Assembly (NCBI RefSeq): GCF_000980885.2
Contig: NZ_LBDA02000007.1
Span: 1-64,000, forward strand
Source: Streptomyces malaysiense
GTDB taxonomy: Bacteria > Actinomycetota > Actinomycetes > Streptomycetales > Streptomycetaceae
Length of the DNA stretch: 64,000 nt
Direction: 5' to 3'
Positions 26,804 to 35,994 of the stretch are shown in pieces. Each line of letters opens with the position of its first letter. Within the stretch, counting starts at the first letter, position 1. The notes beneath the pieces are model-generated. The model was given only the letters and a program-made list of their open reading frames with translations, had not been told where the DNA came from and ran no database searches. The position numbers and the translations under genes were made by a program.

Positions 26804-27691
26804 TCAGCCGGCCTCCGCCCCCAGCCGGCTCGTGCGGCGCTCCACCTCATCCCGCGGGGCCGGACGAGGCGCCGGCAAGGCCGCGAGCGCGGCGGAGACC
26901 GTGGTCGTCATGCGCAGGTCGAGGTGGGCCGTGGTGCCACGGGCGCGGTGGCGGAGTTCCTCGGTGGCGAGGGAGAGGAGTTGAGGCAGCAGGTCCCGGC
27001 AGCGGCGGGCCGCCCACGCGGTGCCCGCGGTGGCCAGCCACAGCAGGCTCGCCGTGCGGGTCGGCGCGGGGAACTCCGGTTCCTGCGAGGGGGGTCGGCC
27101 GGTGGCGTGGCCCGTTTCGGTGAGCAGCGCGTGGAAGCGGGCGGCCAGCCGGCGGTGCCCGCGTTCGCCGGGGTGCAGCCGGTCCGCGCTCCACAGGGCG
27201 CGGTCGGCGATCCAGCCGCCGTCGGACGCGTGCAGGTGCACCGCGCCGTACCGGTCGGACAGGGCGTGCACGACCGCGTCGACCGCCCGCTGGCGCCGGG
27301 CCAGCGGGGCGGCCAGGGCGCCCGGCAGGCCGAGCATCGCCCCGGGGTCGGGCAGGCAGGCGGTCAGCAGGGTGGCGCCCGCACGGGCGCAGGCCGCGTA
27401 GACCTGGTCGAGGCGGGCGGCGACCGCGTGGACGTCGAAGGTGTGCCGCAGGGTGTCGTTGACGCCGACGAGCACCGCGACCAGATCGGGGCGCAGCGCG
27501 AGAGCGGCCGGCGTCTGCCGCTCCAGCACGTCCCGGGTCTGCGCGCCGCTGACCGCGAGGTTGGTGAACTCCGTGCCCGCGCCGAGCGAGGGCGCGAGCA
27601 GCGCGGCCCAGCCCCGGGGGCCGGCCTCGGTGAAGTCGCCCACGCCCTCGGTCAGCGAGTCCCCGAGGGCGACGAAGCGGACCGGTCTCAT
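26804..27691 (-). CDS. SGNH/GDSL hydrolase
   Basis: A 295-aa esterase-fold protein. Block I is G-D-S-L-T-E-G at 10-16 with the nucleophilic Ser at 12, G-V-N-D is block III, and the D-R-L-H-P-G-E-R-G-H segment (about 168-177) supplies the catalytic Asp and His. There is no signal peptide. The C-terminal 90 residues after the catalytic domain are unassigned. The ATG at 27691 overlaps the end of the glycosyltransferase gene, so it may deacylate a glycolipid or glycan made by the two upstream enzymes; that link is inferred from the operon only. Confidence 0.88.
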   Translation of the reverse strand: MRPVRFVALGDSLTEGVGDFTEAGPRGWAALLAPSLGAGTEFTNLAVSGAQTRDVLERQTPAALALRPDLVAVLVGVNDTLRHTFDVHAVAARLDQVYAACARAGATLLTACLPDPGAMLGLPGALAAPLARRQRAVDAVVHALSDRYGAVHLHASDGGWIADRALWSADRLHPGERGHRRLAARFHALLTETGHATGRPPSQEPEFPAPTRTASLLWLATAGTAWAARRCRDLLPQLLSLATEELRHRARGTTAHLDLRMTTTVSAALAALPAPRPAPRDEVERRTSRLGAEAG

Positions 27692-28887
27692 GCCACGCCC
27701 TCCGGAACGCCCCGGTGGGTGCCGGCGCGGCCGTCCCCGCGGCCCTCGGCGCGGTCCAGCACCTGCGCGTCGTGGGCGGCGAGGAACGCCTCCACCGCCG
27801 TGCCCCAGCCGAAGCACTCGGCTCGCGCGCGTGCCGCCTCCCGGCGTTCGGCCTCGGGCCGGTCCAGGAGCAGTTCGACGGCGTCGGCGAACGCCTCCCC
27901 GTGGCCGGCCGCGGTCGCCCCGGCCGTCCCGATGACCTCGGGCAGCGCGGAGGAGGCGCTGGCCACCACGGGCGTGCCGCAGGCCATCGCCTCCAGGGCG
28001 GCGAGCCCGAAGGTCTCGGCGGGTCCGGGGGCGAGCGCGAGATCGGCGGCGGCCTGGAGCGCGCCGAGCGCGGCCCGGTCGGAGAGGTGGCCGAGGAAGG
28101 TCACCGGCAGCCCCCGTTCCCGGGCGCGCTGCTCCAGCCGGCCCCGCAGCGGCCCGTCCCCCGCGACCACCAGCACCGCGGGTCGTCCGCGTCGTATCAG
28201 CGCCTCCAGGGTGTCCAGGGCGGTGCCGGGACGCTTCTCCACGGACAGCCGGGAGCACATCACCAGCAGAGCCTCTCCCCCGCGCGCGTGCCGCGTGCGC
28301 ACGCCCGGGTCGCGCAGTGCGGGGTGGCGGGCCGTCAGGTCGACGCCCAGGGGGGCGCGTACGACATTGCGCGCGCCGATCCGGACGAACTCGCGCTCGG
28401 CGTACTCGGTGGTGCACACCACCCGCGAATAGACGTGCGCGGTACGGGTGTTGAGGGCGTCCGCGGCTCGTCTGGACAGGTTTTCGGGCAGGCCCCAGGT
28501 GCGCAGCACGCCGTCGGCGGTCTCGTGGGAGACCATCACGGCGGGCACGCGTGCCCGGCGGGCCCAGCGGCCGGTCCAGCGCAGGGTGGTGCGGTCGGAG
28601 ACCTCCAGCCGGTCGGGTCCGAGGTCCTCCAGGAGGGCGGCGAGGCGGCGCTTGCCGGTCAGCACGCGGTAGCCGCCGGTGCCGGGGAGCGGCGGTCCGG
28701 GCAGGGTGATGACGCGGCCCTGCTCGGTGTCGGTGTCGGTGTGCCGGGCGCCGGGCACGATCAGCACCGGTTCGTGGCCCGCCGCCAGGAAGCCCCTGCC
28801 CAGCTCGCGCAGGGCGGTGCGCAGCCCCCCGGAGGCGGGCGCGACGAAGTTGGCGAGCCGGACGATGCGCAGCGGCCGGGCGCTCAT
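27688..28887 (-). CDS. GT4-family glycosyltransferase
   Basis: A 399-aa GT-B glycosyltransferase. The N-terminal domain has N-F-V-A-P-A-S-G-G-L-R-T (acceptor-side glycine loop). The C-terminal domain has S-R-L-S-V-E-K-R-P and the E-x7-E motif (E-T-F-G-L-A-A-L-E-A) that binds the nucleotide sugar. The sugar donor is unknown; mannose is common in the group. Overlaps of 4 bp with both neighbours place it in the middle of a three-gene operon. Confidence 0.88.
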   Translation of the reverse strand: MSARPLRIVRLANFVAPASGGLRTALRELGRGFLAAGHEPVLIVPGARHTDTDTEQGRVITLPGPPLPGTGGYRVLTGKRRLAALLEDLGPDRLEVSDRTTLRWTGRWARRARVPAVMVSHETADGVLRTWGLPENLSRRAADALNTRTAHVYSRVVCTTEYAEREFVRIGARNVVRAPLGVDLTARHPALRDPGVRTRHARGGEALLVMCSRLSVEKRPGTALDTLEALIRRGRPAVLVVAGDGPLRGRLEQRARERGLPVTFLGHLSDRAALGALQAAADLALAPGPAETFGLAALEAMACGTPVVASASSALPEVIGTAGATAAGHGEAFADAVELLLDRPEAERREAARARAECFGWGTAVEAFLAAHDAQVLDRAEGRGDGRAGTHRGVPEGVA

Positions 28888-30044
28888 GCCGCCACCGCCG
28901 TCCGGCGCCCGGCGAGCACGTCCTCGTAGTGTCCGATCAGCCGGTCGCCCACGGCGGCCCAGGTGCGGTCCTCGACCAGGGTGCGAGCGGCGGCGCCGAA
29001 CGCGGCGCGGCGCGCGGGGTCCCCGGCCAGGGCGCGCACGGCGTCGCGGACGGCCTCGGCGTCGCGCGGCGGCACGAGCAGTCCGGTGCGGCCGTGGTGG
29101 ACCAGGTCCAGCGGCCCGCCGACGGCCGGCGCGACGACGGGGACGCCGCTGGCCATGGCCTCCTGCACGGTCTGGCAGAAGGTCTCGAACGGACCGGTGT
29201 GCGCGAACACGTCCAGCGAGGCGAAGATCCGCGCCAGTTCGTCGCCGGTACGGCGGCCCAGGAAGGCGGCGCCGGGCAGCGCCTCGGTCAGGTGGGCGTG
29301 GCTGGGTCCGTCGCCGACGACCACGAGCCTGACGCCGTCCAGGGCGCAGACCCCGGCGAGCAGTTCGACGTGCTTCTCCGGGGCGAGCCGGCCGACGTAG
29401 CCGACGATCAGTTCGCCGTTCGGAGCGAGTTCCCGCCGCAGTTCCCCGTCACGACGGTCCGGCCGGAAGCGTACGGTGTCCACGCCCCGGGGCCACAGCC
29501 GCACCCGGGGCACCCCGTGCGTCTCCAGATCGCCCAGGGCGGCGCTGGAGGGGGCGAGGGTGCGGTCGGCGGCGGCGTGCACGGAGCGGATCCGGCGCCA
29601 GGCGGCGGCCTCTCCGGCGCCCATGTAGGTGCGGGCGTAACCGGCGAGGTCGGTCTGGTAGACGGCCACGGCGGGCAGGCCGAGCCGGGCGGCCGCCGCC
29701 ATCCCGCGGGCGCCGAGCACGAAGGGACTGGCGAGGTGCACCACATCGGGCCGGTGCGTCACCAGGGCCGCGGCCAGCCGCCTGCTGGGAAGGGCGACGC
29801 GGACCTGGGGGTAGCCGGGGAGCGGGAGGGAGGGGACGCGGACGACCGGACACGGGGCGTCCGTGCCGCGGCCACCGGGGGCGCCACCCTGTTCGAGCGA
29901 GGCCGACGACAGGGGGGACGGTGCGGGGGCGACGACGAGTGGCTGGTGACCGCGGTCGACGAGGTGCCGGGCGGTCTGGAGCGCGCAGTGGGCCACGCCG
30001 TTCACATCGGGGGGAAAGGATTCGGTCACGATGACGACACGCAT
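28884..30044 (-). CDS. GT4-family glycosyltransferase, GDP-mannose-dependent type
   Basis: A 386-aa GT-B enzyme that starts T-E-S-F-P-P-D-V-N-G-V-A, the signature of the MgtA/SQD2-like group. The donor-binding half has G-R-L-A-P-E-K-H-V-E and E-T-F-C-Q-T-V-Q-E-A-M-A-S-G. By family it may mannosylate a glycolipid in the inner leaflet. It is the first gene of an operon with a second GT4 enzyme and an SGNH hydrolase. The exact acceptor is unknown. Confidence 0.88.
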   Translation of the reverse strand: MRVVIVTESFPPDVNGVAHCALQTARHLVDRGHQPLVVAPAPSPLSSASLEQGGAPGGRGTDAPCPVVRVPSLPLPGYPQVRVALPSRRLAAALVTHRPDVVHLASPFVLGARGMAAAARLGLPAVAVYQTDLAGYARTYMGAGEAAAWRRIRSVHAAADRTLAPSSAALGDLETHGVPRVRLWPRGVDTVRFRPDRRDGELRRELAPNGELIVGYVGRLAPEKHVELLAGVCALDGVRLVVVGDGPSHAHLTEALPGAAFLGRRTGDELARIFASLDVFAHTGPFETFCQTVQEAMASGVPVVAPAVGGPLDLVHHGRTGLLVPPRDAEAVRDAVRALAGDPARRAAFGAAARTLVEDRTWAAVGDRLIGHYEDVLAGRRTAVAA

Positions 30045-30191
30045 ACGGGTGTTGTCGCCGCACCGGGCGTGGCCGCGTCAACGTCGATCTTTCCGCCCGG
30101 GGAACGTCCCATGAGCGTTGTGCTCCGCGGGCGGACGCGCCGGGTCGTGTGCGCCGGCGCGCGTCGCGTACGCGGCCTCGCCGGCCTCGCG

Positions 30192-31610
30192 TCAGCCCGC
30201 CGACATGTCCGGCCCGAAGCGGCTGCGGACCGCCGTCTGGACCTCGTCCTCCTCGGCCGGGTCGGCGGCGAGGCGGCGGAGGCGTTCGACGACCCGGTTG
30301 TCGCCGGTCTCGGCGTGGCGGGCGGCGAGTTCCCGGGTGGTCTCCTCGCAGTCCCAGAGGCATTCGACGGCGAAGCCGGCGGCGAAGGACGGATCGGTGG
30401 CGGCGAGGGCACGGGCGGCCCGGCCGCGGAGGTGGGAGGAGGCGGTCTCGCGGTAGACGTGGCGCAGCACCGGCGCCGCGCAGGCGATGCCGAGGCGTCC
30501 CGCGCCGTCGACCAGGGTCCACAGCGTGGGCGCGTCGGGACCCTCGCCGCGCACGGCCTCGCGCAGGGCGCCGAGCACCAGCGGGCTGTCCTGGGCACCA
30601 CCGCGGCAGGCGAGGACCCGGCCTGCGGCGGCGCCGAGCACGTCGGGCCGCTGGGCCCAGCGGCGCGCACGGTCCACGGCCGCGACACTGCGCATCCGTT
30701 CGAAGGCGTCGACGGCCGCCTCCACGACGACCGCGGTGCCGTCGGCGACCGCTGCCTCGACGAGGTCGAGCGCCTCGGGATCGTTGCTGTCGGCGAGATA
30801 GCGCAGCGCCGTACAGCGGGCCCCGTCGGTGCCGGCGCGGGCGGCCAGGAGGATCTCCGGCCGGTCCTCGGGCCCGGCCACGGCGACCAGACAGCGGGCG
30901 GCGGGCACATGGCGGGCGGCGCCGCGGTCGAGGCCCTGCTGGGCCCACTCGAAGACGGCGCGCACACTCCAGCCGGGGCGGGGCCCGGCCGGCCGCATCT
31001 GCCGTTGCCAGCGGTCGAAGCATCCGGCTTCGTGGGCGGCGCGCACCCGGGCGCCGATGCCGTCGCGCGGGTCCTCGGCCCACAGCCGCCAGGGCCGGGG
31101 TTCGAAGGCGTCGCGCACGGCGGTGGCCAGTTCGGCCTCGCCCTCGGGGTCGGCGGGGAACCGGGCGAGCACGGGGACCGCGAGGGCGCGCAGCCCCGCG
31201 TCGTCGTCGCGCAGCGCCAGTTCGTCCAGCGCCCAGGCCCAGTTGGCGCCCTGGGCGGCGTACCGGCGCAGCAGGTCGAGGGCGTCCCGGCGGCCGTACG
31301 AGGCGAGGTGGCCGAGCACGGCGAGGGCCAGGCCGGTGCGGGACTCGTCCGTCTCCAGGTGGTCCTCGGGGTCGAAGAGGTGTGCCTCGACGGCGTCCAG
31401 CTCGCCGCTCAGGTCGAGGAAGAGCCGGGCGTAGTACAGGGAGCGGTTCTCCACCTGCCAGTCGTGGCGGGGATCGCGCAGCACGCAGTGGTTGAGGGCC
31501 GCGAGCGCTTCCGCGCGGGGGGCGGTGAGCGCGTGCAGCGTGCCGTCGCCGCGGCCCCGCTGGAGCAGGCCGAGCAGCGTACCGCTGGGCGCTATGACCG
31601 GATCGAACAT
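30192..31610 (-). CDS. HEAT-like repeat protein, function unknown
   Basis: A 472-aa soluble helical protein made of repeated Ala/Leu/Arg-rich helix pairs that look like HEAT or PBS-lyase-type repeats over its whole length. No catalytic motif is visible. The ATG at 31610 has a GAGG Shine-Dalgarno sequence 9 nt upstream; a GTG at 31625 is an alternative. It stands alone. Proteins of this type are scaffolds, and no partner is suggested by its neighbours. Confidence 0.75.
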   Translation of the reverse strand: MFDPVIAPSGTLLGLLQRGRGDGTLHALTAPRAEALAALNHCVLRDPRHDWQVENRSLYYARLFLDLSGELDAVEAHLFDPEDHLETDESRTGLALAVLGHLASYGRRDALDLLRRYAAQGANWAWALDELALRDDDAGLRALAVPVLARFPADPEGEAELATAVRDAFEPRPWRLWAEDPRDGIGARVRAAHEAGCFDRWQRQMRPAGPRPGWSVRAVFEWAQQGLDRGAARHVPAARCLVAVAGPEDRPEILLAARAGTDGARCTALRYLADSNDPEALDLVEAAVADGTAVVVEAAVDAFERMRSVAAVDRARRWAQRPDVLGAAAGRVLACRGGAQDSPLVLGALREAVRGEGPDAPTLWTLVDGAGRLGIACAAPVLRHVYRETASSHLRGRAARALAATDPSFAAGFAVECLWDCEETTRELAARHAETGDNRVVERLRRLAADPAEEDEVQTAVRSRFGPDMSAG

Positions 31611-31910
31611 GGGAAACAGCCTCACATCAAGCGTCGACGCAACCGGGGAACACGCACTACCTGGCCGTGTGACACAACGTCGGAGCGCCCGCCGTCTCTT
31701 GCTTGCTGCAACCCATTTCTCTCTGCCTCTCGTCGGTGGCCCATGCGGACCGCATCACGGTCCGCGCGGTGCGGCAACACCTGCCCAGCCATCGCGTCCG
31801 TGAATCACGTCGTCATGATGACCCGCGGTGTGTGCTGCCGCGACCGTATTTCCGGCGGCCCTGTACCGCCTCCCCCGTTTTCCGTTTCTTAGCTGGTCAG
31901 AAGCCCTGTG
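31611..31910. other. Intergenic region between the ankyrin and HEAT-like genes
   Basis: This 300-bp stretch lies between two minus-strand genes and is clearly lower in G+C than its surroundings. It should hold the HEAT-like gene promoter. I see no convincing hairpin, RNA gene or conserved small frame. Confidence 0.4.
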
Positions 31911-32303
31911 TCAGCTGACGCCGAACAGTTCGAGCACATCGGCCCGACCGAACATCCGGGCGGTGTCGACGGCCGACGGCGTGCCCTCGGCGGGGTCGGC
32001 GCCGCCCTCCAGGAGGGCCTTGACGACCTCCGTCTCCCCCTTGAAGACCGCGCCCGCGAGAGGGGTCTGGCCCCGGTCGTTGACGCGGTTCGCCTCGGCG
32101 CCCCGGGCGAGCAGCGCGCGCACCGCGGCGGCGTGCCCGTGGTACGCGGCGAGCATCACGAGGGAGTCCCCGCGGTCGTTGGTGAGGTTGGCCGGAACGC
32201 CCGCGTCGACGTACGCCACGAGTGCCTCGGTCCGCCCCTGCCGGGCCAGATCGAAGATCTTGGTCGCCAGCTCCACGACCTCGGGGTCGGGGGCTTCGCT
32301 CAT
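31911..32303 (-). CDS. Ankyrin-repeat protein
   Basis: A 130-aa protein with three ankyrin repeats (about 30-60, 62-93 and 95-126) showing the usual G-D-S-L-V-M-L-A-A-Y-H-G-H and G-Q-T-P-L-A-G-A-V-F-K-G-E patterns. It is a small cytosolic protein-interaction module without a signal peptide. The start is ATG at 32303. Its partner is unknown. Confidence 0.88.
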   Translation of the reverse strand: MSEAPDPEVVELATKIFDLARQGRTEALVAYVDAGVPANLTNDRGDSLVMLAAYHGHAAAVRALLARGAEANRVNDRGQTPLAGAVFKGETEVVKALLEGGADPAEGTPSAVDTARMFGRADVLELFGVS

Positions 32304-32502
32304 CGGCCGGACCGCCTCTCATTACAACCGTTCAGGTGAACCGCAAGGGTACTGGCTCGTGCCTCACATCACCCGTTGTGCCCGACGTAAAGATCGCTAC
32401 GGGCGGGCCCGTCCGCAAGTGCCCTGCTCAACAGCCCCGCATTGGCTCCACCATACGGGCGAATAGTCACGATATTCACCCAGTTGCGCTCTTTGTCGTA
32501 TA

Positions 32503-32553
32503 GACACATGCTGTGATCCTGGAAGTACTGATGGTGACTGTCCCCTTCGACAC
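32503..32553 (+). promoter_or_regulatory. smeA upstream region with two GACAC boxes
   Basis: The 264-bp spacer before smeA is AT-richer than its surroundings. GACAC occurs at 32503-32507 (next to a TATAGA) and at 32549-32553. GACAC is the recognition core of the sporulation regulator WhiA, and smeA-sffA is known to be developmentally controlled in S. coelicolor. A canonical WhiG promoter is not visible. Confidence 0.4.
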
Positions 32554-32567
32554 CAGGAGGCACCCAA

Positions 32568-32762
32568 ATGATCCTCTCCATGTCAGGCGTCGTCCTGCTC
32601 GGCACCGTCGTGTTCCTCTACTTCCGCAAGGACGGCCTCAAGGGATCGCACGCGTGCATCTCGACGCTGTTCGGGTTCTACCTGTCGAACACGGCCATCG
32701 CGCCGAGCATCAAGGCCGGCGGGGAGAGCCTGGCCAGCCTCCTGGGCGGGATCAAGTTCTGA
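32568..32762 (+). CDS. smeA: Small sporulation membrane protein SmeA
   Basis: A 64-aa protein with an N-terminal membrane helix (about 4-20), a short basic linker and a weakly hydrophobic second part. In S. coelicolor SmeA targets the FtsK-like protein SffA to sporulation septa, and loss of the operon affects chromosome segregation and spore walls. Evidence here is the size, the membrane helix, the AGGAGG Shine-Dalgarno sequence and the position 49 bp before sffA. I identify it by gene order and recalled length, so the name depends on that synteny. Confidence 0.85.
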   Translation: MILSMSGVVLLGTVVFLYFRKDGLKGSHACISTLFGFYLSNTAIAPSIKAGGESLASLLGGIKF

Positions 32763-32811
32763 CGCCGGTCCGGCACGACGCCCCGCCCGCACGCACCACC
32801 AGGAGACAGCA

Positions 32812-34422
32812 GTGGCCCGGCGCCCACTCCCCCGCATTCTGAGCAAGGACGGCGCGCAGCTCGCGCGGACGCAGCTGGCCCGGAGCCGGGAGCTGGCCCG
32901 GACGGCGGCCGACAGCGCCACCGACGTCCTCCATCCGCTGATCACCCTGTCCCGCGGGCTGCGCCTGCTGGCCTCGGCGGGGCGCGGCAGGTGGGCCGCC
33001 ACCCCCAAGGACCGGCGCGGGCCACTGCTCTTCCTGGTGGCCTGCGTGGTCCTGGTGGTGGCGCTGGCCCCGTACGGACCGCTGCTCGCCGTCGTCACCG
33101 TGATGGCGGCGGCGGCCTGGCTGGGCCGCGACCGCACCCCGCCCGCCCCCGAGAGGCCCGACGAATCCCGGACCGAGCGGCTCCAGGTGCTGTACGACGC
33201 GCTGGTGCCCTACTTCTCCGTCCCCGAGGACCCCGCGCCGCTCTACGCGCACGGCGGGGAGTGGGAGAAGGCCTTCACCGCGCACGAGTTCGACGACGCG
33301 GGGCGCGTCGGGCAGCTGGTGCTCCGCTATCCCGCGTACTTCCCGGACGGCGAGCCCGAGGCCCGCGCGCGGGTCGAGCAGGTGCTCACCGCGAAGGCGG
33401 GGCGCGGGCGCGAGTACCGCTTCGGGTGGGACGAGGAGGCCAACCAGCTCGCCGTGACCGTCCTGCCGCCGCTGCCCGCCGACATCGTGGCCCAGCGGTT
33501 CGTGACCGCGCCCGGCGAGAGCGTGCTCGGCTTCACCGACCCGAGCGAGGTTCAGCGCACCCTCCCCCTCTCCTTCGGGGACTACGGGGACCCCTACGAG
33601 GAGCAGCGCGACGTGCCGCCGGTCGTCTGGCGCACCGGCACCCGCTCCACCGAGCCGCACCTGCTGGCGGTCGGCCAGCCCGGCAGCGGCACGTCCACGC
33701 TGCTGCGCTCCCTCGCCCTCCAGGCGCTCCAGCACGGCGACGTCCTCATCGTGGACGGCGGGGGCACCGGCGAGTACGCGTGCCTGACCGGCCGGGACGG
33801 GGTGCCGGCCGTGGAGTGCGCGCTGCCGGGGGCGCTGGCGAGCCTGGAGTGGGCCACGCGGGAGACGGAACGGCGGCTGGTGGCGATCAACCTCGCCCGG
33901 CAGGCGGGTGACCCGCCCCCGGCCGACACCCGGCGCCCCCTGTGGATCCTCCTCGACCGGCCGAGCGTCTTCGCGCACCTCGCGCGGGTGGACGACCGCG
34001 AGGACCCGCAGGACCTGCTCCAGGTGCCCCTGCGGCACGGGCGGGCGGCGAACGTGACCGTCGTCGTCGCCGAGCAGTACGACGGCCTCGACGCGCTGAG
34101 CGACACGGTACGGCAGCACACCCGGGCCCGGGTCGCCCTCGGCCCCGCGTCCGCGCGGCAGGCGGCGGCGGTGCTGGGGGCAGAGCCGCGGACGACTCCG
34201 CCGGCGCAGATGCCGCCGGGGCGCGGGTACGCGCGGCTGGGCCAGGGGCCGGTGCACCGGCTCCAGGTGCCGAGGACACCGGATCCGTACGACGACGCGA
34301 CGAGCGAGGGCGACCGGCGGGCGGTGCTGGATCTGCTGCCGCCGAGGGCCGCGCGGCCGCCCGAGCCGATCGACCTGAGCAAGCCCGAGCGGGTTCCCGC
34401 GGAGCCGGTGGCGGCGGAGTAG
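32812..34422 (+). CDS. sffA: FtsK/SpoIIIE-like protein SffA
   Basis: A 536-aa FtsK-like protein. A basic N-terminus is followed by two close membrane helices (about 62-102), a linker, and an ATPase-like domain (about 260-470). The Walker A loop reads G-Q-P-G-S-G-T-S-T, with Thr where the catalytic Lys should be, and Walker B-like L-W-I-L-L-D follows near residue 380. SffA acts with SmeA at sporulation septa in S. coelicolor. The Lys-to-Thr change suggests it may not hydrolyse ATP like true FtsK. The GTG at 32812 has AGGAGA upstream. Identification by synteny with smeA and domain layout. Confidence 0.88.
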   Translation: MARRPLPRILSKDGAQLARTQLARSRELARTAADSATDVLHPLITLSRGLRLLASAGRGRWAATPKDRRGPLLFLVACVVLVVALAPYGPLLAVVTVMAAAAWLGRDRTPPAPERPDESRTERLQVLYDALVPYFSVPEDPAPLYAHGGEWEKAFTAHEFDDAGRVGQLVLRYPAYFPDGEPEARARVEQVLTAKAGRGREYRFGWDEEANQLAVTVLPPLPADIVAQRFVTAPGESVLGFTDPSEVQRTLPLSFGDYGDPYEEQRDVPPVVWRTGTRSTEPHLLAVGQPGSGTSTLLRSLALQALQHGDVLIVDGGGTGEYACLTGRDGVPAVECALPGALASLEWATRETERRLVAINLARQAGDPPPADTRRPLWILLDRPSVFAHLARVDDREDPQDLLQVPLRHGRAANVTVVVAEQYDGLDALSDTVRQHTRARVALGPASARQAAAVLGAEPRTTPPAQMPPGRGYARLGQGPVHRLQVPRTPDPYDDATSEGDRRAVLDLLPPRAARPPEPIDLSKPERVPAEPVAAE

Positions 34423-34428
34423 TCCGCA

Positions 34429-34470
34429 GGCGCGGGTGCGGCACCGCTGATCGCACGGCTCACCCGCGCC
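34429..34470. terminator. Bidirectional terminator between sffA and the MocR gene
   Basis: GGCGCGGGTG and CACCCGCGCC are perfect 10-bp arms around a 22-nt loop in the 60-bp convergent gap. It can serve both sffA (plus) and the MocR gene (minus). Confidence 0.65.
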
Positions 34471-34482
34471 CTCCGGGGCCCG

Positions 34483-35994
34483 CTACGCCACGAACGTCCG
34501 CGGCGACTCCGCCGCCGCCCCCGTCCCTCCGGTCTCCACCAGCCGCGCCGCCGCGGCGAGCCGTACCGCCGCCTCCTCCGCCACCGCTCCCCCAACGGTG
34601 AACGGCAGCCGGACGTACCCCTCGAACGCGCCGTCGACGCCGAAGCGCGGGCCGGAGGGGACGCGGACGCCCGTGCGTTCGCCCATCTCCGCGAGACGGG
34701 AGCCGGACAGGCCGCCCGCGCGGACCCAGAGGGTCAGGCCGCCTCGGGGAACCTCGAACTCCCAGTCCGGCAGCTCCCGGCGCAGCGCGGCGACGAGGGC
34801 GTCCCGGTTCTCCCGTGCCTGCGCCCGCCGCAGCGCGACCGCCTGCTCCCAGCCCCCCGTGCTGAACAGCCAGTTGACGGCCAGCTGCTCCAGCACCGGC
34901 GTCCCCAGGTCGGCGTACGCCCGCGCCGCGACCAGGCTGCGGACGATGTCGGGTGCCGCCCGCACCCACCCGATCCGCATGCCGGCCCAGAACGCCTTGC
35001 TGGCCGAGCCGACCGTGATCACCGTGGAGCCCGCGGTGTCGAAGGCGCAGACCCGGCGGGGCATCCGCCCCTCCCCCAGCTCCTCCTCCAGCCACAGCTC
35101 GCTCATCGTCTCGTCGGCGACGAGCACCGTGCCGGCCGCGCGGGCCGCGTCCACGAGACGGCGCCGCTGGTCCTCGTCGGCCAGCGCGCCCGTGGGGTTG
35201 TGGAAGTCGGCGACCACATAGGCGAGTCGGGGCGCGGCCTCCCGCAGGACCTGGCGCCAGCGGTCCATGTCCCACCCGGCGAGCCCCTCCGCCATCGCGA
35301 CCGGCACCAGCCGCGCGCCGGCCTCGCGCATCAACTGGAGGATGTTCGCGTAGGACGGGGACTCCACCGCGATGCGCTCGCCGCGGCCCGCGAAGAGGTG
35401 GCAGATCGCGTCGATGGCGCCCATCGCGCCGGTCGTCACCATGATCTGCTCGGGCATCGTGGGGATCCCGCGCGCGGTGTAGCGCTCGGCGATCATCGCG
35501 CGCAGGGCGGGCAGCCCGGCCGGGTAGTCGCCGTGCGTGTGCGCGTAGGGCGGTAGTTCCTCCAGCGCGCCCTGCACGGCGCGGGTGAGCCAGGGCTCGG
35601 GCGCGGGCAGGGAGGCGCAGCCCAGGTCGATCACCGAGCCGAGGGCCTCCGGGGGCAGCGGCTCCAGGCCGCGCGCGGGCACCGGGTTGCCGGCCGGGAC
35701 CGCGGTCCAGCTGCCCGCGCCGCGCCGGGACTCCAGGAAGCCCTCGCCGCGCAGCGCCTCGTAGGCGGCCGCGACCGTGGTGCGGCTCACCGAGAGGGAG
35801 AGGGCCAGTTCGCGTTCGGCGGGCAGCCGGGCGGCGACCGGGACGCGCCCCTCCAGAACCAGCAGCCGGATGCCGTCGGCGAGCGCCCGGTAGGCGGGCG
35901 GACGGCGGCTGCCGGGCCCGGCCGGCCGTTCCTGCTGGGAGTTGAGCAGCCGGGCGAGCTGCGCGGCCCCCACTGCCGAGGTCCACTGCGCCAT
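34483..35994 (-). CDS. MocR/PdxR-type regulator (GntR HTH fused to aminotransferase)
   Basis: A 503-aa protein with an N-terminal GntR winged helix (about 30-95, L-P-A-E-R-E-L-A-L-S-L-S-V-S-R-T-T-V) joined to a fold-type I aminotransferase domain (about 120-480). The PLP-binding Lys lies in S-A-S-K-A-F-W. MocR proteins are PLP-sensing regulators. The divergent neighbour encodes a YczE membrane protein, a pairing seen in many genomes (for example B. subtilis ycxD-yczE), so it probably controls yczE and the genes behind it. The start is ATG at 35994. Confidence 0.92.
   Translation of the reverse strand: MAQWTSAVGAAQLARLLNSQQERPAGPGSRRPPAYRALADGIRLLVLEGRVPVAARLPAERELALSLSVSRTTVAAAYEALRGEGFLESRRGAGSWTAVPAGNPVPARGLEPLPPEALGSVIDLGCASLPAPEPWLTRAVQGALEELPPYAHTHGDYPAGLPALRAMIAERYTARGIPTMPEQIMVTTGAMGAIDAICHLFAGRGERIAVESPSYANILQLMREAGARLVPVAMAEGLAGWDMDRWRQVLREAAPRLAYVVADFHNPTGALADEDQRRRLVDAARAAGTVLVADETMSELWLEEELGEGRMPRRVCAFDTAGSTVITVGSASKAFWAGMRIGWVRAAPDIVRSLVAARAYADLGTPVLEQLAVNWLFSTGGWEQAVALRRAQARENRDALVAALRRELPDWEFEVPRGGLTLWVRAGGLSGSRLAEMGERTGVRVPSGPRFGVDGAFEGYVRLPFTVGGAVAEEAAVRLAAAARLVETGGTGAAAESPRTFVA

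Noticed and set aside
32369..32605. 78-codon minus-strand frame overlapping the smeA start
   Set aside because: It runs through the smeA regulatory region and Shine-Dalgarno sequence, lacks its own ribosome site and resembles no family. Open only because the region is less G+C-rich.
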